Source: Panulirus ornatus (lineage: Eukaryota; Arthropoda; Malacostraca; Decapoda; Palinuridae). From it: a stretch of 64,000 nt of DNA. Below are positions 9,816 to 20,687 of the stretch, in pieces. Under the pieces are notes generated by a model. That model worked only from the letters and a program-made list of their open reading frames with translations, was not told the origin of the DNA and searched no databases. A program made the translations under genes and the position numbers. Location: the NCBI RefSeq assembly GCF_036320965.1, contig NC_092261.1, forward strand, positions 16,475,646 through 16,539,645, in the 5' to 3' direction. Numbering within the stretch: position 1 is the first letter of the stretch; each line of letters opens with the position of its first letter.

Positions 9816-11980
9816 TCCCTACGTTCTCTATATCACTAAAAATAAAGGATATCAAATGTCAGGGATAAATAAACAATGCAGAGCGCGAGACACGCACAGG
9901 TGCATGTTACTTCCGAACTTACTTAAATGAAGACACGAAGCTCAGAAACCAAACCCGCCGCCCATGTCCAGCAAATGGCGAGCCAGGCTGAGGCGTGGTA
10001 GTGTTACACATTCCTAATACGAAATTCATTGTATACAGCAGTGCGCAAAGTGTGTCAACAACAACAACAAGCCAAAATATTAATAATAACGCTGACGAAA
10101 CAATACTTCAGGTTAGGTGGATGAGAATTTCAGGGCGCGAACGATAATCACTTGAACCCTGACACATGATAGAAGGCCATGAACGTTTCAAAAACTGAAA
10201 TGTCACACTGAAAGAATTACAGATCTACTTCGCTGATAAAGATCACGGTGATAGTCCAAGCATTTTGGTGAAAGATGTAGAAAAAGATATAGATGCAGAA
10301 AACAATTTCTTCAGCAAAAATAGTGTTATATATAATGTACTAAAAGTCTACCGGACTTTGAGCTTTGATACATGATTTTCTCATCTTTTTCTGAAAAATG
10401 CTAACAAATGTTGCATGTTGAATACATTTGTAAAACATTCTTGGAACTGAATATATCTTAAGTAAAAGAAAATATACATCAGATTGACTCAAGTCTCCAT
10501 GAAATGTTATTTCGAAAGTAAACACAGAGCAAACTGCATTTCTTAAACGCCAGAGGTAATCAAACCAATCCATCGAGCAATCACAAAGGACATCATCGAT
10601 GCTATAAAAACTATATACTGTATACGATTTCGAATGTAATATCTGTGTTGACGACCGGCCATACACTTGTACAAGGTCCTTTTTAACAGTTGCAGTGGAA
10701 GTGGCCGTGGCGATGATGAATATAAACACACATCTCCATCTGTTTCGGATCCCATATCTGCTCACCTAGACAGTGGGAGTCACGGGTTACATACGCATAT
10801 CTTGCCCCGAGCCAACCTCTGGCTGGACAATTCCTGTTGACTGCGAATCGAAAATTTATTATGGATGTGATATCGTATGCAGCGTTGCGTCTCAAAAGGC
10901 CACAGTGATGGTATCAATAATGCAAGCACGGAAAGGTGATGACAATACAATTGTATATATCCAGGGGTACAAAATGTCCATACAGACTGTCGCTCAAGAC
11001 TACGTTCATCCTAAAATTACACGTTGTCAAAATGAAGGTCACTGGGCACACCCAGATCAGTTACATTTCACCTTCTCCACTCTGAAAAGTTTCAATGCTA
11101 TCTTTCTATTTGATAGTGGCCGACGTGGCACGGGCAAAACATGCCGGGGCCCCCGGCAAAGGTCGTTTCGGGTGCAAGAATTAGAGACAAGAAAGAAATC
11201 GATCCCAGCTCCGCAGGTGTTTGTACACAACTGACTCTTACACGAAGGAAGGTTATGGAAAGAAGGGAAGACACAAGGTTATATTACAACAAAAGACACT
11301 AAGAGATAATTTTGGTTAAGGACTGAAAAACGCGTTGCGTCTCCGTAGAGGTCAAATCGGTACACTTTCTAAGCAAGAATATATGCTTGAATTTACGAAG
11401 AACAGCTTTCCAGCTATTCCGAGCAGAGAGAGTGGAACAAAGTAGAAGGGACGAGTATCATGGGCCAGTAATCGCTCTTCCCTATGCGATCAAACCTTGT
11501 CTGTGGGAAGAAAGCTATTGGTATCGACGGTACGTAGGGCTTCATCCTACTTGAGACAACCTCCGCCAAGCGTTCAGTACAACATGAAGCAATCCCGGTC
11601 AACGAGGCAATTCCCGTATTATGGAAAGGCGGTAAAGAAGCCGTGTTGGCACGACAGCTGAATTCTCACAAAGTGCCCGAGTTGGCGCTGCGAGGAGGAG
11701 CGGGGATAGAAGGTAAGCGAGGCCAATTACAAGAGACAGAAATAGCGTGGTGGTTGGAGAATCGTCAAGGGGCAGAAATAGTGCATTCATGGTGAGAGGG
11801 TTCAGATGTAACGAAGAGGTTGCAATGATTGGTGATGAGGGTCGGGAGCCCACGTCAGGCCGCCTGGGGTCGAGCCAGCATTGATTGGATGTCTGGTCTC
11901 GGCAGTAGGTCCACAGTCAACTCAGCTGTTCCTCATCCCCAATGGGGCTGATCGATATATTGGGCACCTAACTTAGTCTA

Positions 11981-11982
<2 letters not shown>
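9816..11982. other. unique sequence, no gene recognised
   Basis: This is one of the longer repeat-poor stretches. The longest frame (10773-11234 plus, 153 codons) starts at GTG and has no in-frame ATG until about 43 codons in. It shows no family signature, so I do not call it a gene. AT-rich sequence is at 10140-10680. Confidence 0.4.

Positions 11983-12049
<67 letters not shown>
11983..12049. repeat. (TA)n microsatellite
   Basis: About 33 AT units immediately left of the inverted element at 12073-12355. Confidence 0.97.
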
Positions 12050-12051
<2 letters not shown>

Positions 12052-12072
12052 AAAGGATCATAATTTTGCGCG

Positions 12073-12355
12073 TGAGTCCACGGGGAAAATGAAACACGAT
12101 AAGTTCTCAAGCGCACTTTCGTGTAATAATCATCATCAAGGGAGATACAAGAAAGAAATATTAGTCAGTTGATATACAACGAAGAGACGTAGCTAAGACG
12201 CCATTTGGTAAACTTGTTTACCAAATGGCGTCCTAGTTACGTCTCTTCCTGGTATATTAACTGACTGTTATATCTCCTTCTTGTATCTCCCCTGATGATG
12301 TGGTTATTACACGAAAAGGCACTTCGGAACCTGTTTCATTTACCCCGTGGACTCA
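12073..12355. mobile_element. foldback element, family 1 (long imperfect palindrome)
   Basis: The 283-bp segment reads almost the same on both strands. The outer ends are TGAGTCCACGGGG at 12073 and CCCCGTGGACTCA at 12343-12355. The centre is a perfect 17-bp inverted repeat (12197-12213 and 12216-12232, arm GACGCCATTTGGTAAAC). Each arm carries the word ATTATTACACGAAA. In the right arm a CTGATGA box (12292-12298) precedes GAAA (12313-12316), resembling the two conserved boxes of a hammerhead ribozyme, but I cannot draw a convincing full fold. It is flanked on both sides by (TA)n. A half copy lies at 24535-24672. It is non-coding. I infer a non-autonomous or terminal-repeat fragment, possibly Penelope-like. 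Confidence 0.75.
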
Positions 12356-12358
12356 TAG

Positions 12359-12359
<1 letters not shown>

Positions 12360-12429
<70 letters not shown>
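12360..12429. repeat. (TA)n microsatellite
   Basis: About 35 AT units on the right side of the foldback element. Confidence 0.97.
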
Positions 12430-12430
<1 letters not shown>

Positions 12431-14269
12431 CGTTAATGAGACAGTGTCGTTTCAGTTGACACAAATATTAAAAGAATGTTCTCTCATGCGGTGCGTGGAA
12501 GACTTCTGTATCGTCTTCCCTCCACGCTGGCGACGCGGCTTATCATCAAGGACGTAGCGTGAACTTCTGCACTCGTAAAGGAATAGCACAGGCTCTTGCA
12601 GGTCATGAAGCAAATACTCCGAGAAAGAAAGAAAGACGAAAACAAATAAATTGTTGCCCGCGAGTCACGCGTTATCTAGAAGAAAATTAAAGAACAGAAA
12701 GCGATAAATTACATGACCAAACGGACGGAGGTTCAGCCACAAGATATGGAAGAGACCATCAGGGACGAAGTGCGAACTGCAGAAAAAAGTTATTGGTAAG
12801 TCAAATGTTGTGACGTTGACGCGTACATTTGGAGCAAATCTGTGCCATTCCTCTTTCCTCTTCCCTAAAGGGGGAAGATCCTAAACCTGAGAGACTCATG
12901 TCGTCGGCAGAACTAACCCATAACCCACGTTACGTCGATCAATAAAGACGTTAAACAACGCTATCTCAGCTCTGCTGACGTCGAAGCTAATGACAGTGGC
13001 CATTAGTACTGTCTGTCCCATCACGAAGTAAACAAAACCACTGTCTTGTTACGAGAGACAGGAGGAGCTAAGGCTGCGTCCGGCGTAGGACAAGGTAGCA
13101 TGATGCAGTGTGCTCGTCCTCGGGTTGCGGAAGACCGCTGCTCATACGGTCTTTTGCTGTCGAGACGGATCGCCACATCTGCCTCACCTCTCAATAGTGG
13201 CACACACTCTACACAGCCGTGGATTGTGCTACGCTTAGGTCAGATGCAGAGTTGTGTACCACAGCGTCAGGACGATCAATGGTTTGGATACCATGGCAAA
13301 AAAAGAAATAAAAAAGGCAAGCACAATGTTTGCATATTCTTTTTTTGCTCCAGTCTCTAGCCATTCACCAGGTACTTTGACGAATGCTTGTAAGAACTGC
13401 TTGAGTTATGATTAACAGGTCGACTTGCTTCAATCCTTTCTACTCATAGTCCCATTATAGAGAACGAGTGTATACAGAGAGCATACGTCATAATTCTTTT
13501 CCTGTTGAGAATTTGCCAATTCCACGAGATCTTCTGACAGTGTTTTAATGTTTAAATGTTAATTCCTTTTAATCTAAAACACACAGATAATGCATTTCAC
13601 TGATAACACAGATGGAGGGTACATGACTAGCGATAGGTGGAGGCAACTAAAAAGTGTACAATGGTTGCAATACAATGCTATACACAAGAATAGCCTTTTG
13701 CGTCGATTCTCCTCCAGTTCTATCACTGGTGTACGGCCTACTTATTCATACATGGGAGAGATATGATTAAGATTACAAGCACCGAGGCACTGCAATCATT
13801 CTGACAAGTGTACATAGGAAAGATGATGTACTTCAAATCATCTGATGTGTTTGCACTTTGACACGTACGCGTTGCTACAGTATTCACCTACGTGTCTTCA
13901 GCTGCGCTACAGTAATCATTACCCAAGTGCGTTCAGTTGCATTCCAATCCGACATGAGTCTCCAGCCTCAAATTCGGATCTACTGCCAGTACAACTGTCT
14001 TGGGCTACTTGTACCACGCAACTGGTTCTTTTCATATGCCACGATGCAAGCGTATTACTCTAGCCTACAACATATTCCCAAACTGTGACAGGTCTCACAC
14101 TGTGTGGGTTGGGTGTAAGAGTGTGCAGGTATATTATCTTTCATACGTAATATCTTATTCCTGCAGACAGACAGAGCTAAATGTGGTTCACTACCGTCCT
14201 TTTCTTTTATGCCAACTCAGACGGCACGGGCAACTGAATGCCTTAATCAAGGCCATCTCATTAACCGCT
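12430..14269. other. unique sequence, no gene recognised
   Basis: Short frames only. The overlapping frames at 13845-14088 show no family features. No tandem structure was noticed. Confidence 0.4.
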
Positions 14270-14487
14270 ATATATAGGGGTAGGGGAGAAAGAATACAGC
14301 CCACGTATTCCCTGCGTGTCGTAGAAGGCGACAAAGAGGGGAGGGAGCGGGTGGCTGGAAATCCTCCCTTCCTGTAATACGTTAAGAAAGGAAGAGCAAC
14401 GAGCCAAGTGGGGAGTTTTCCCTTTAGGGCTATATCATCTGTACTTTGACGCTACCATGCTTACGTGGAAAATGGCTAGCATGTATG

Positions 14488-14488
<1 letters not shown>
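14270..14488 (+). mobile_element. SINE-like element (LINE-A partner), diverged copy
   Basis: It begins with GGGGTAGGGGAGAAAGAATA and continues with CACGTATTCCCTGCGTGTCG and TAGAAGGCGACAAAG. The middle differs from the other copies in the window (AAGTGGGGAGTTTTCCC, and lacking the usual CCAAAAGAAGGAACAGAG), so it is a diverged subfamily. The end is GACGCTACCATGCTTACGTG followed by GAAAATGGCTAGCATGTATG and then (TA)n. It is non-coding, and the reading frames through it are fortuitous. Confidence 0.75.

Positions 14489-14584
<96 letters not shown>
14489..14584. repeat. (TA)n followed by a T tract of about 29
   Basis: (TA)n runs to 14556 and a T run continues to 14584, where the second SINE-like copy starts. 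Confidence 0.95.
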
Positions 14585-14693
14585 CCAAAAGAAGGAACAG
14601 AGAAGGGGGCCAGGTGAGGATATTCCCTCAAAGGCCCAGTCCTCTGTTCTTAGCGCTACCTCGCTAATGCGGGAAATGGCGAATAGTATGGAA

Positions 14694-14700
<7 letters not shown>
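14585..14700 (+). mobile_element. SINE-like element, 5'-truncated copy
   Basis: It starts at CCAAAAGAAGGAACAGAGAA and runs through GTGAGGATATTCCCTCAAAG. It ends at CGCTACCTCGCTAATGCGGG, then AAATGGCGAATAGTATG, an A run and (TA)n. It is placed head-to-tail after the copy at 14270-14488, with only (TA)n/T between them. Confidence 0.85.

Positions 14701-14771
<71 letters not shown>
14701..14771. repeat. (TA)n microsatellite
   Basis: About 35 units, directly after the A tail of the SINE-like copy. Confidence 0.97.
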
Positions 14772-14773
<2 letters not shown>

Positions 14774-14905
14774 TACCCGAGCCACATATCCAGTTCATCG
14801 ACCAACCCCTAGGACAGGATGAACATCTGGGTTGGCTGTGAACAGACTGCTGCAACTAGGAGTCGAACCCACAACGCCCACGATGCCCCACGATCAGCAA
14901 CCTGT
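14772..14905 (-). mobile_element. tRNA-derived SINE (type 1)
   Basis: On the minus strand the segment contains the pol III B box GGGTTCGACTCC (plus-strand complement near 14857-14868). Downstream of it are the shared body words AACCCAGATGTTCATCCT and GGTCGATGAACTGG, which also occur in the copies at 15985-16116 and 47483-47654. The A-box region is diverged. The element's 3' end abuts (TA)n. Confidence 0.6.
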
Positions 14906-15202
14906 ACAGCACACAAATTCATCTCTTTATATTTGAGAATCTCTTTATCCCTCTTTGATGTGAGGGTCTTATAATGCCACTGGAAAATCAACTTTCTCGC
15001 ATTTCGATTATTTCTGGGAGACTTTGTACATATTGCTAAGGGAAGTAACCCCACTTATCAACCAGCAATGGAAGCTTCTAATTCATTCTTAGGTCCGGGT
15101 TAAATCAAAATGATGGCAGATCTATTGGACTACGAATGTTTTTTGCCATACGTTCGGGGCAAGTCAGTTGATCGTCTTTATGATCAACCATCGGTTATAT
15201 CC

Positions 15203-15312
15203 GCAATGACTACTGTATAATACATGATACGCAATGACTACTGTATAATACATGATACGCAATGACTACTGTATAATATATGATACGCAATGACTACTGT
15301 AATACATGATAC
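15203..15312. repeat. 28-bp tandem repeat, 4 copies
   Basis: Units start at 15203, 15231, 15259 and 15287 with GCAATGACTACTGTATAATA followed by CATGATAC. The last copy has a small deletion. Confidence 0.92.
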
Positions 15313-15800
15313 AAAAATAACGTCCTGTAACGACGGCATAAAGTACATAAAACATGATAAACTCACTAGTTTACACGATCTAAAACAACATTTACAATCA
15401 GGAGAGAAAAAAAAAAGGAGAGAAAAAAAAAAGGAGAGAAAAAAAAATATATTCATCACTGTCAAGGCCGTGAATTATTCACACAAATTCACAAAACAAT
15501 TTATGAAAAGTCTCTCCGTCTTGGCGAGACAATAAGAGTGGCGTGCTACAGTGTTATTATCAAATTTCTGAATGACATGGTTTGTTATTCTGTGTATTGA
15601 TTGTGCAGCTAGGCGGACAGATTGCAACACCAGTCACGAACCACGCCCCCCCCCCCCCCCCAGACAAGCATTCTATCTATTCATGGTTTCAAATCATTTC
15701 CAGGTGTAACATTAGAAAGGTTATTCTTTTACACAAACGCTTAGAGACTAATAATGCAGCAGCAGGCCAATAATAACAGACCAAATACGTCTTTCTGAGA

Positions 15801-15802
<2 letters not shown>

Positions 15803-15844
<42 letters not shown>
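15803..15844. repeat. (GT)n microsatellite
   Basis: About 20 GT units, followed by a degraded GT-rich tail to 15870. A C run of about 16 lies upstream at 15646-15661. Confidence 0.95.
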
Positions 15845-15845
<1 letters not shown>

Positions 15846-15984
15846 CGAGTGTATGCGTGTGTGTGTGCGTGCTACGAGGGGGAGAGAGAATTTTACACCG
15901 GTGTTGCCCTCGTCTCTTAACCTGGTCTATATATGTACCATGTCTCCACGCTTATGTGTGTGTGTGTATATACACAAACAAACA

Positions 15985-16110
15985 CCCTAGTCTATGTCAA
16001 GTACCCATTCATCGACCGGACTGGAGGGGAGGATGAACATCTGGGTTGGTTGTAAGTCGACTGCCGCCCCCAAGGGTTCGAGCCTCGGTGACTCACTGTT
16101 AGTAACGCTA

Positions 16111-16116
<6 letters not shown>
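15985..16116 (-). mobile_element. tRNA-derived SINE (type 1)
   Basis: The minus strand reads TTAGCGTTACTAACAGTGAG, a partial A-box end and following region. It continues with a B-box-like GGCTCGAACCC, then AACCAACCCAGATGTTCATC and GGTCGATGAATGGGTAC. These match the copies at 14772-14905 and 47483-47654. Its 5' end abuts the (TG)n at 16117. Confidence 0.65.

Positions 16117-16142
<26 letters not shown>
16117..16142. repeat. (TG)n microsatellite at a SINE 5' end
   Basis: About 13 units directly next to the tRNA-derived SINE head. Confidence 0.95.
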
Positions 16143-16144
<2 letters not shown>

Positions 16145-16410
16145 CAATCATCAACACAAATATATGTCAGGACAGAATCATATTGACAGAATCAACCAAG
16201 AGAGTGAATTGTTCTTTCAAATATCCAGCACAGGAAAACCAATATTCAACGGGGAAATAGTAACATGGAAAATAATCCAGAGCCAAATGATCCAGCGGTG
16301 GAGAATGTTAGGACGCCACTCACTGAATCCAGCCACCACCATGAGCCACACTCCTCACACGCTGATATGTGTGGCAGGAGGTCAGGGGATAAGACTGCTG
16401 TCTTGTGGTC

Positions 16411-16413
<3 letters not shown>
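16143..16413. other. unique spacer
   Basis: No feature recognised. Confidence 0.4.

Positions 16414-16482
<69 letters not shown>
16414..16482. repeat. (GA)n microsatellite
   Basis: About 34 uninterrupted units. Confidence 0.97.
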
Positions 16483-16484
<2 letters not shown>

Positions 16485-16643
16485 CATATTCATCCCTTTT
16501 GCACGCACAAGAAACACAAACAAACTATTATATTACAGCTTTTGCATGCTTACCAAAAATAAACAAGTCTAGCTGATAACAGCTCTGGCACAGAGCATTC
16601 CCTCCATCTCCTTGTTCACAGCAAGAGCATTACCTCAGGCATG

Positions 16644-16650
<7 letters not shown>

Positions 16651-16704
<54 letters not shown>
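16651..16704. repeat. (TA)n microsatellite
   Basis: About 27 units immediately upstream of the LINE-A 5' fragment. Confidence 0.97.
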
Positions 16705-16708
<4 letters not shown>

Positions 16709-17200
16709 AAGAAAATGGGCAAGATCAGGGAACTGGAAACTCTCCCCTCCTTCAATATCTAAAAGCTGGAACAGGGGAAGGGACCAAGCGAAGAGTACTC
16801 ATCCTCCTTGAGGCCTCAGGCTGGGGCGTCAGTGAGCGTGGATGTAACTAGGACGAGAAGACGGGAGAAATAGGTAGTATGTATGTTTGAGGAGAGAAAC
16901 CTGGAGGTTCTGGCTCTGAGTGAAAGTATGCTCCAGAGAAATGGTTTTTTGGAATGTCTTGGAGAGCGAAGTCAGTGGTGAGTGTGAGGGCAAAAGGAAT
17001 GAAGCTAGTGGCACTACTGCTGAAGGAGGAGTTGTGGTAATGTGCGTAGGAGCGCAAGGAAGTAGGCCGTAAGATGATGTGGGTATAATGAAAGTGGATG
17101 ACGAGCGATGGGTGACTGTTAATGCTTACGTACTTAATATCGAGAGGAGTGATGAAGAAAGAAGAATGTTTCGTAAGGAACCGAGAGTGTATCTTTTATC
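16705..17200 (+). mobile_element. LINE-A 5' fragment: leader and broken endonuclease
   Basis: The first about 110 bp resemble the SINE-like element in diverged form: CTCTCCCCTCC, AAAAGCTGGAACAGGGGAAG and GACCAAGCG. They lead into TCAGGCTGGGG and then broken coding sequence. Across frameshifts the plus strand gives FGMSWRAKSVVSVRAKGMK, LLLKEELW and DERWVTVNAYV, in the order expected for the front part of an APE-type endonuclease of a non-LTR retrotransposon (strand-nicking enzyme for target-primed reverse transcription). There are many stops and no reverse transcriptase follows, so this is a dead 5' piece. I assign it to the same family as 35428-36745 by inference, because the two pieces do not overlap. 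Confidence 0.55.
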
Positions 17201-17570
17201 TATACGGTGACCGACATAGCTAGGGCGAAACATGCTCTAATCAAGGGCCATATTACGTGAAAGGATGAAATTGAAAGGTAAACAACAGAAATTAAGGAAT
17301 TAGCAGGTATTCTGAGACCCGACTCATGAAAAATAGAAAGATCAAGAAGGAAAGCCAAAAGAGGAAGAGAATTCCAAAACTCAGCCAGTGGCCAGTCACC
17401 ACACAGAAATTCTGGGAAGCAGCAGCCAAACCCATACTTCGCGTCCAATCTCCGGGTGCCTGGTCACATGAAGACAGCGTGTGGTACACTGGTTCAAATG
17501 ATACCCATGGAAAAGAGACAGAGTAGTAACGACGCGGTGTAAAGAAAGGGATGGTCGAAGAGAGGTGTGT
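17201..17570. other. unique spacer, AG-rich in part
   Basis: It may include further decayed LINE sequence, but nothing is recognisable. Confidence 0.35.
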
Positions 17571-17581
17571 GTGTGTGTGTC

Positions 17582-17582
<1 letters not shown>

Positions 17583-17643
<61 letters not shown>
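17583..17643. repeat. (GA)n microsatellite
   Basis: About 30 units, preceded by a short (GT)n at 17564-17580. Confidence 0.97.
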
Positions 17644-17649
<6 letters not shown>

Positions 17650-17739
17650 GAATACTTACGTCGAGGTTTTGCGAAATGGCAGAGCCAGCGCGTAGCGCTC
17701 ATCGCCGGAAAATATGTGTTCTTACGAACAACGAGACGT

Positions 17740-17740
<1 letters not shown>

Positions 17741-17811
<71 letters not shown>
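17741..17811. repeat. (GA)n microsatellite
   Basis: About 35 units, about 100 bp from the previous GA array. Confidence 0.97.
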
Positions 17812-17817
<6 letters not shown>

Positions 17818-17955
17818 AATGGAAGCTCAGCAGGTGGAAATAATTTGCGTGCCCGTAAAGAGTCCAAGGAGAGTTTTCTCTTTCAGAAATTTATTACCCT
17901 GTTCCCAGAGGAGGCGTTGTAACCGGTCTGTGTGTGCCCTTCTGTCAGTCTGTCC

Positions 17956-17957
<2 letters not shown>

Positions 17958-18011
<54 letters not shown>

Positions 18012-18051
18012 ACGTGCAAGCGGAGGATGGCTGGCTGGCTGGCTGGCTGGC
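17958..18051. repeat. (GT)n and short (GGCT)n
   Basis: (GT)n lies at 17958-18009, followed by six GGCT units at about 18028-18051. Confidence 0.95.
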
Positions 18052-18088
18052 GGTACGTGCCCCAGAGTGAGGGAGTCCTGTGTTAACA

Positions 18089-18400
18089 TCAAGTAAGATC
18101 GATGGTTTCCAGGTCCATGGAGTTATGAAGCGAGTCGCTGATATAAACACACACTGGGGCGTCATCCACATTCGAGGGTTGGCGAGGGAGGAGGAGGAGG
18201 AGGAGGTGGATCAAGATTTCTTTGTCCACTGCCTCGGGCGTTCTACTTCTGCTACAGTCTCCGATAACTCGATCAGAAGAGTTGAGAGAAATATTCACAG
18301 TCCACAGAATAAAATCGATGGCTTTCAGTTCATTATTCAAAACGATTCCAAGTAACACATTCACTGCTTCTTGGATCTCTACTAGTGAAGATCCCGTCAT
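18089..18400 (-). CDS. unrecognised 103-codon open frame, doubtful
   Basis: The frame starts at a true ATG (18400-18398) with protein beginning MTGSSLVEIQEAVNVLLGIV. The composition is ordinary apart from a leucine run that comes from a GAG trinucleotide tract on the opposite strand (about 18188-18206). I recognise no domain, signal peptide or membrane segment beyond that leucine run, and see no splice or promoter signal that I would trust. It could be a chance frame; the GAG repeat inside it argues against a conserved protein. Confidence 0.12.
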   Translation of the reverse strand: MTGSSLVEIQEAVNVLLGIVLNNELKAIDFILWTVNISLNSSDRVIGDCSRSRTPEAVDKEILIHLLLLLLPRQPSNVDDAPVCVYISDSLHNSMDLETIDLT

Positions 18401-19054
18401 GTGAGTGAGGGAGAGGCTGCCTGAAGGGGTCGATCAGCAAGACGCTGCCTCTCGTTGTGTATTCCTGCAGAAGTTCACGGCACCGACAGGTCTGGTCACC
18501 ATCAGGAGGGGAAGTGAAGAGCGGATTACGATGAATAGCAGCACATTAGTACGTCTCGCGACTTCTATATATATATGTATATAACGAACAGCAGCAGACT
18601 GTATATGTCTCTTGACATCTATATAATGAACAGCACCGAACACCAGACTATGTGCTAAGCTACATTTACGGCGAACATAAGGTGTCGCCAAGATTTTCTC
18701 TAAGTTCAAACCCCAAGAGTAGGTTCCCCAAACGCAATGATGGTGGAAAAGGGGAAAAAATGAGTGTATTCATAATGAATGTACGGAGGGCCAATGTTGT
18801 GAACATTGAACAAGTGCTGGGCTGTAGAGCACCAGGGACGTAATTAACGGCGCCACTTGGCTGGCATGATAGACTGCTGCCGTCAGTGGGTTAGGATGAA
18901 CGTGTTCGAAGCTACATTATTTAGCCAGCAGTGTGCGGCGAGACTGTTCATAGTGCGCGGTGGTGTGCACACTCCGGGTTAGAGAAATAAAACGCATGTC
19001 GCACAGCCTTCAAAAACAACCGCAATATTTATGAAAATATATCACCTAATTCAA

Positions 19055-19058
<4 letters not shown>
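18401..19058. other. unique sequence, no gene recognised
   Basis: Short frames only. Confidence 0.4.

Positions 19059-19117
<59 letters not shown>
19059..19117. repeat. (TA)n microsatellite
   Basis: About 29 units directly before a SINE-like copy. Confidence 0.97.
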
Positions 19118-19119
<2 letters not shown>

Positions 19120-19366
19120 TCCCTGGGGACAGGGGAGAAAGAATACTTCCCATGTATTCCCTGCGTGTCGTAGAAGGCGACTAAAAGGGAAGAGAGCGGA
19201 GGGCTTGAAATCCTCCCCTCTCGTTTTTTTTTCTTTTTATAATTTTCCAAAAGAAGGAACAGAGAAGGGGGCCAGGTGAGGATATTCCCTCAAAGGCCCA
19301 GTCCTCTGTTCTTAACGCTACCTCGCTAACGCTGGAAATGGCGAATAGTATGAAAGAAAAAAAAAA

Positions 19367-19370
<4 letters not shown>
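19117..19370 (+). mobile_element. SINE-like element, full-length copy
   Basis: It runs from ATCCCTGGGGACAGGGGAGA, through the CGTGTCGTAGAAGGCGACTA and CCAAAAGAAGGAACAGAG blocks, to CGCTACCTCGCTAACGCTGG and AAATGGCGAATAGTATGAAA, then an A run. (TA)n lies on both sides. It is non-coding, with no tRNA-type A/B boxes that I can identify. Confidence 0.88.

Positions 19371-19405
<35 letters not shown>
19371..19405. repeat. (TA)n microsatellite
   Basis: About 17 units after the SINE-like A tail. Confidence 0.95.
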
Positions 19406-19409
<4 letters not shown>

Positions 19410-19439
19410 ACGTGATTATGAAGAACCTACATCCTTTCA

Positions 19440-19552
19440 ATGGATAATCGGTAAGAACAGCAAACACGGCACATTTTGATCCGGTGTGCCGCAAGATTCA
19501 CAAAATTTCGCAAACGTGCCATGAAATAAAGGAAGACTGAGAATCACTGTCT
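19440..19552 (-). mobile_element. possible hAT-type non-autonomous DNA transposon end
   Basis: On the minus strand the segment starts near 19552 with a CAGTGATTCTCAGTCTTCC-like terminus. It continues with TTTCATGGCACGTTTGCGAA, then CTTGCGGCACACC and AAAATGTGCCGTGTTTGC. This resembles the terminal sequence typical of hAT-family MITEs (consensus CAGTGGTTCTCAACC) followed by a GGCACAC-rich subterminal region. The other terminus and the 8-bp target duplication were not found. Confidence 0.35.
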
Positions 19553-20687
19553 TAGACAATCCTAGAGTTCTTTCAGCGACTACCGAAGAGGATCTTATTC
19601 CCTCCGTCTCAAGAAGGGCGTGGGTGTAAGGAGCTTCCCCTTTCAGGAGGTGCTTTATAATGTCCCTCTTCAAGGAGAGTCGTGGCCCCGCGGTGACTGG
19701 ATACTTCAAGACTATATCCTACCGCTGTTTCCCGACAGTCACGCCCTTGCTTCCTACGTGTTCCTTTGTGCGACCAATGCTGTCGCTGGTGAACGCCGCC
19801 AGCCTTGGCATGTGCGGCGTCACCACAGACTTTTGGAGCCCAGGCGGTTTGAGTTATGTAAATTGCCTGACTGAAAGGTTTTAGGATAGATGGGTGTCTT
19901 GAGTCCTTGTCACACATCAGCCACCTGGGGTTTAATGTTGACGAGGAGCAAAGTAAAAAGAGTCTTTGCCTTCGCACATGCACTCTAAGGGTTACGTTCT
20001 CCATACATAATCCTTATCAAAACTTGATGGTATTCTGTAGTCTTCGCTAAGTCTCCCCTACCCTTGAAGGCTGTGGGAGTCAATGCCCGCTGAAGAACGC
20101 GTCCAACATGAAAAAGATGAGCATTTCAGGATTGTAATTTGGTGTAAGTGCGGCGTCCGGTGGTGTACCTGCTGGACGGAACTGGCCGGTAGGGATGAAC
20201 GAACGAACGAACGTACGTGTGTGTGTGTGTGTGTGTGTATGTGTGTGCGTGTGTGTGTATGCGTGCCCTTTACTGGCTCCTGAAAGGCAATAAGTAAACT
20301 GACGATCGTTGTACCGGGTCTAACGAGGAGCACGTCATCTGACTCCACGGCCGTGGATGGGTTTAAGTGGGTAATGTGTGAACAAAATGATGTTACCCGG
20401 ACGCCAACTGGACACGTCCACCACGCCGGTGGAACCCCGGAACTCCCTGGGCCGGGAAGGTCAGAGTACCGTGAGTCCTTCACTCCGGCCCCTGGGAAGG
20501 GACGGGACTGCTGTACCACACCATCACCATTCCACGTCTCTGGGAGCCACGCATGGACAGCGGCCACGGTGTATCACTCATACATCTCGACGGACGCTGG
20601 AGTGGTATATCACTTCCATTTTGGGAGTCTGTGATTATGATTCTTACAGAGTAAACATATACGGTACATCTTTCTTTCTTTCATATT
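19553..20687. other. unique sequence with a short (GAAC)n-(GT)n tract
   Basis: (GAAC)n lies at about 20197-20212 and a degraded (GT)n at 20216-20258. The opposite-strand frames here (for example 19609-20004) show no family features. Confidence 0.4.

Noticed and set aside
10773..11234. 153-codon frame as a host gene
   Set aside because: It starts at GTG, shows no family signature and has an overlapping frame on the other strand. Evidence is too weak to annotate.
12292..12350. Intact hammerhead ribozyme in foldback family 1
   Set aside because: CTGATGA and GAAA boxes are present, but helix II is out of register by one base and I could not pair stem I. Kept only as a hammerhead-like feature.
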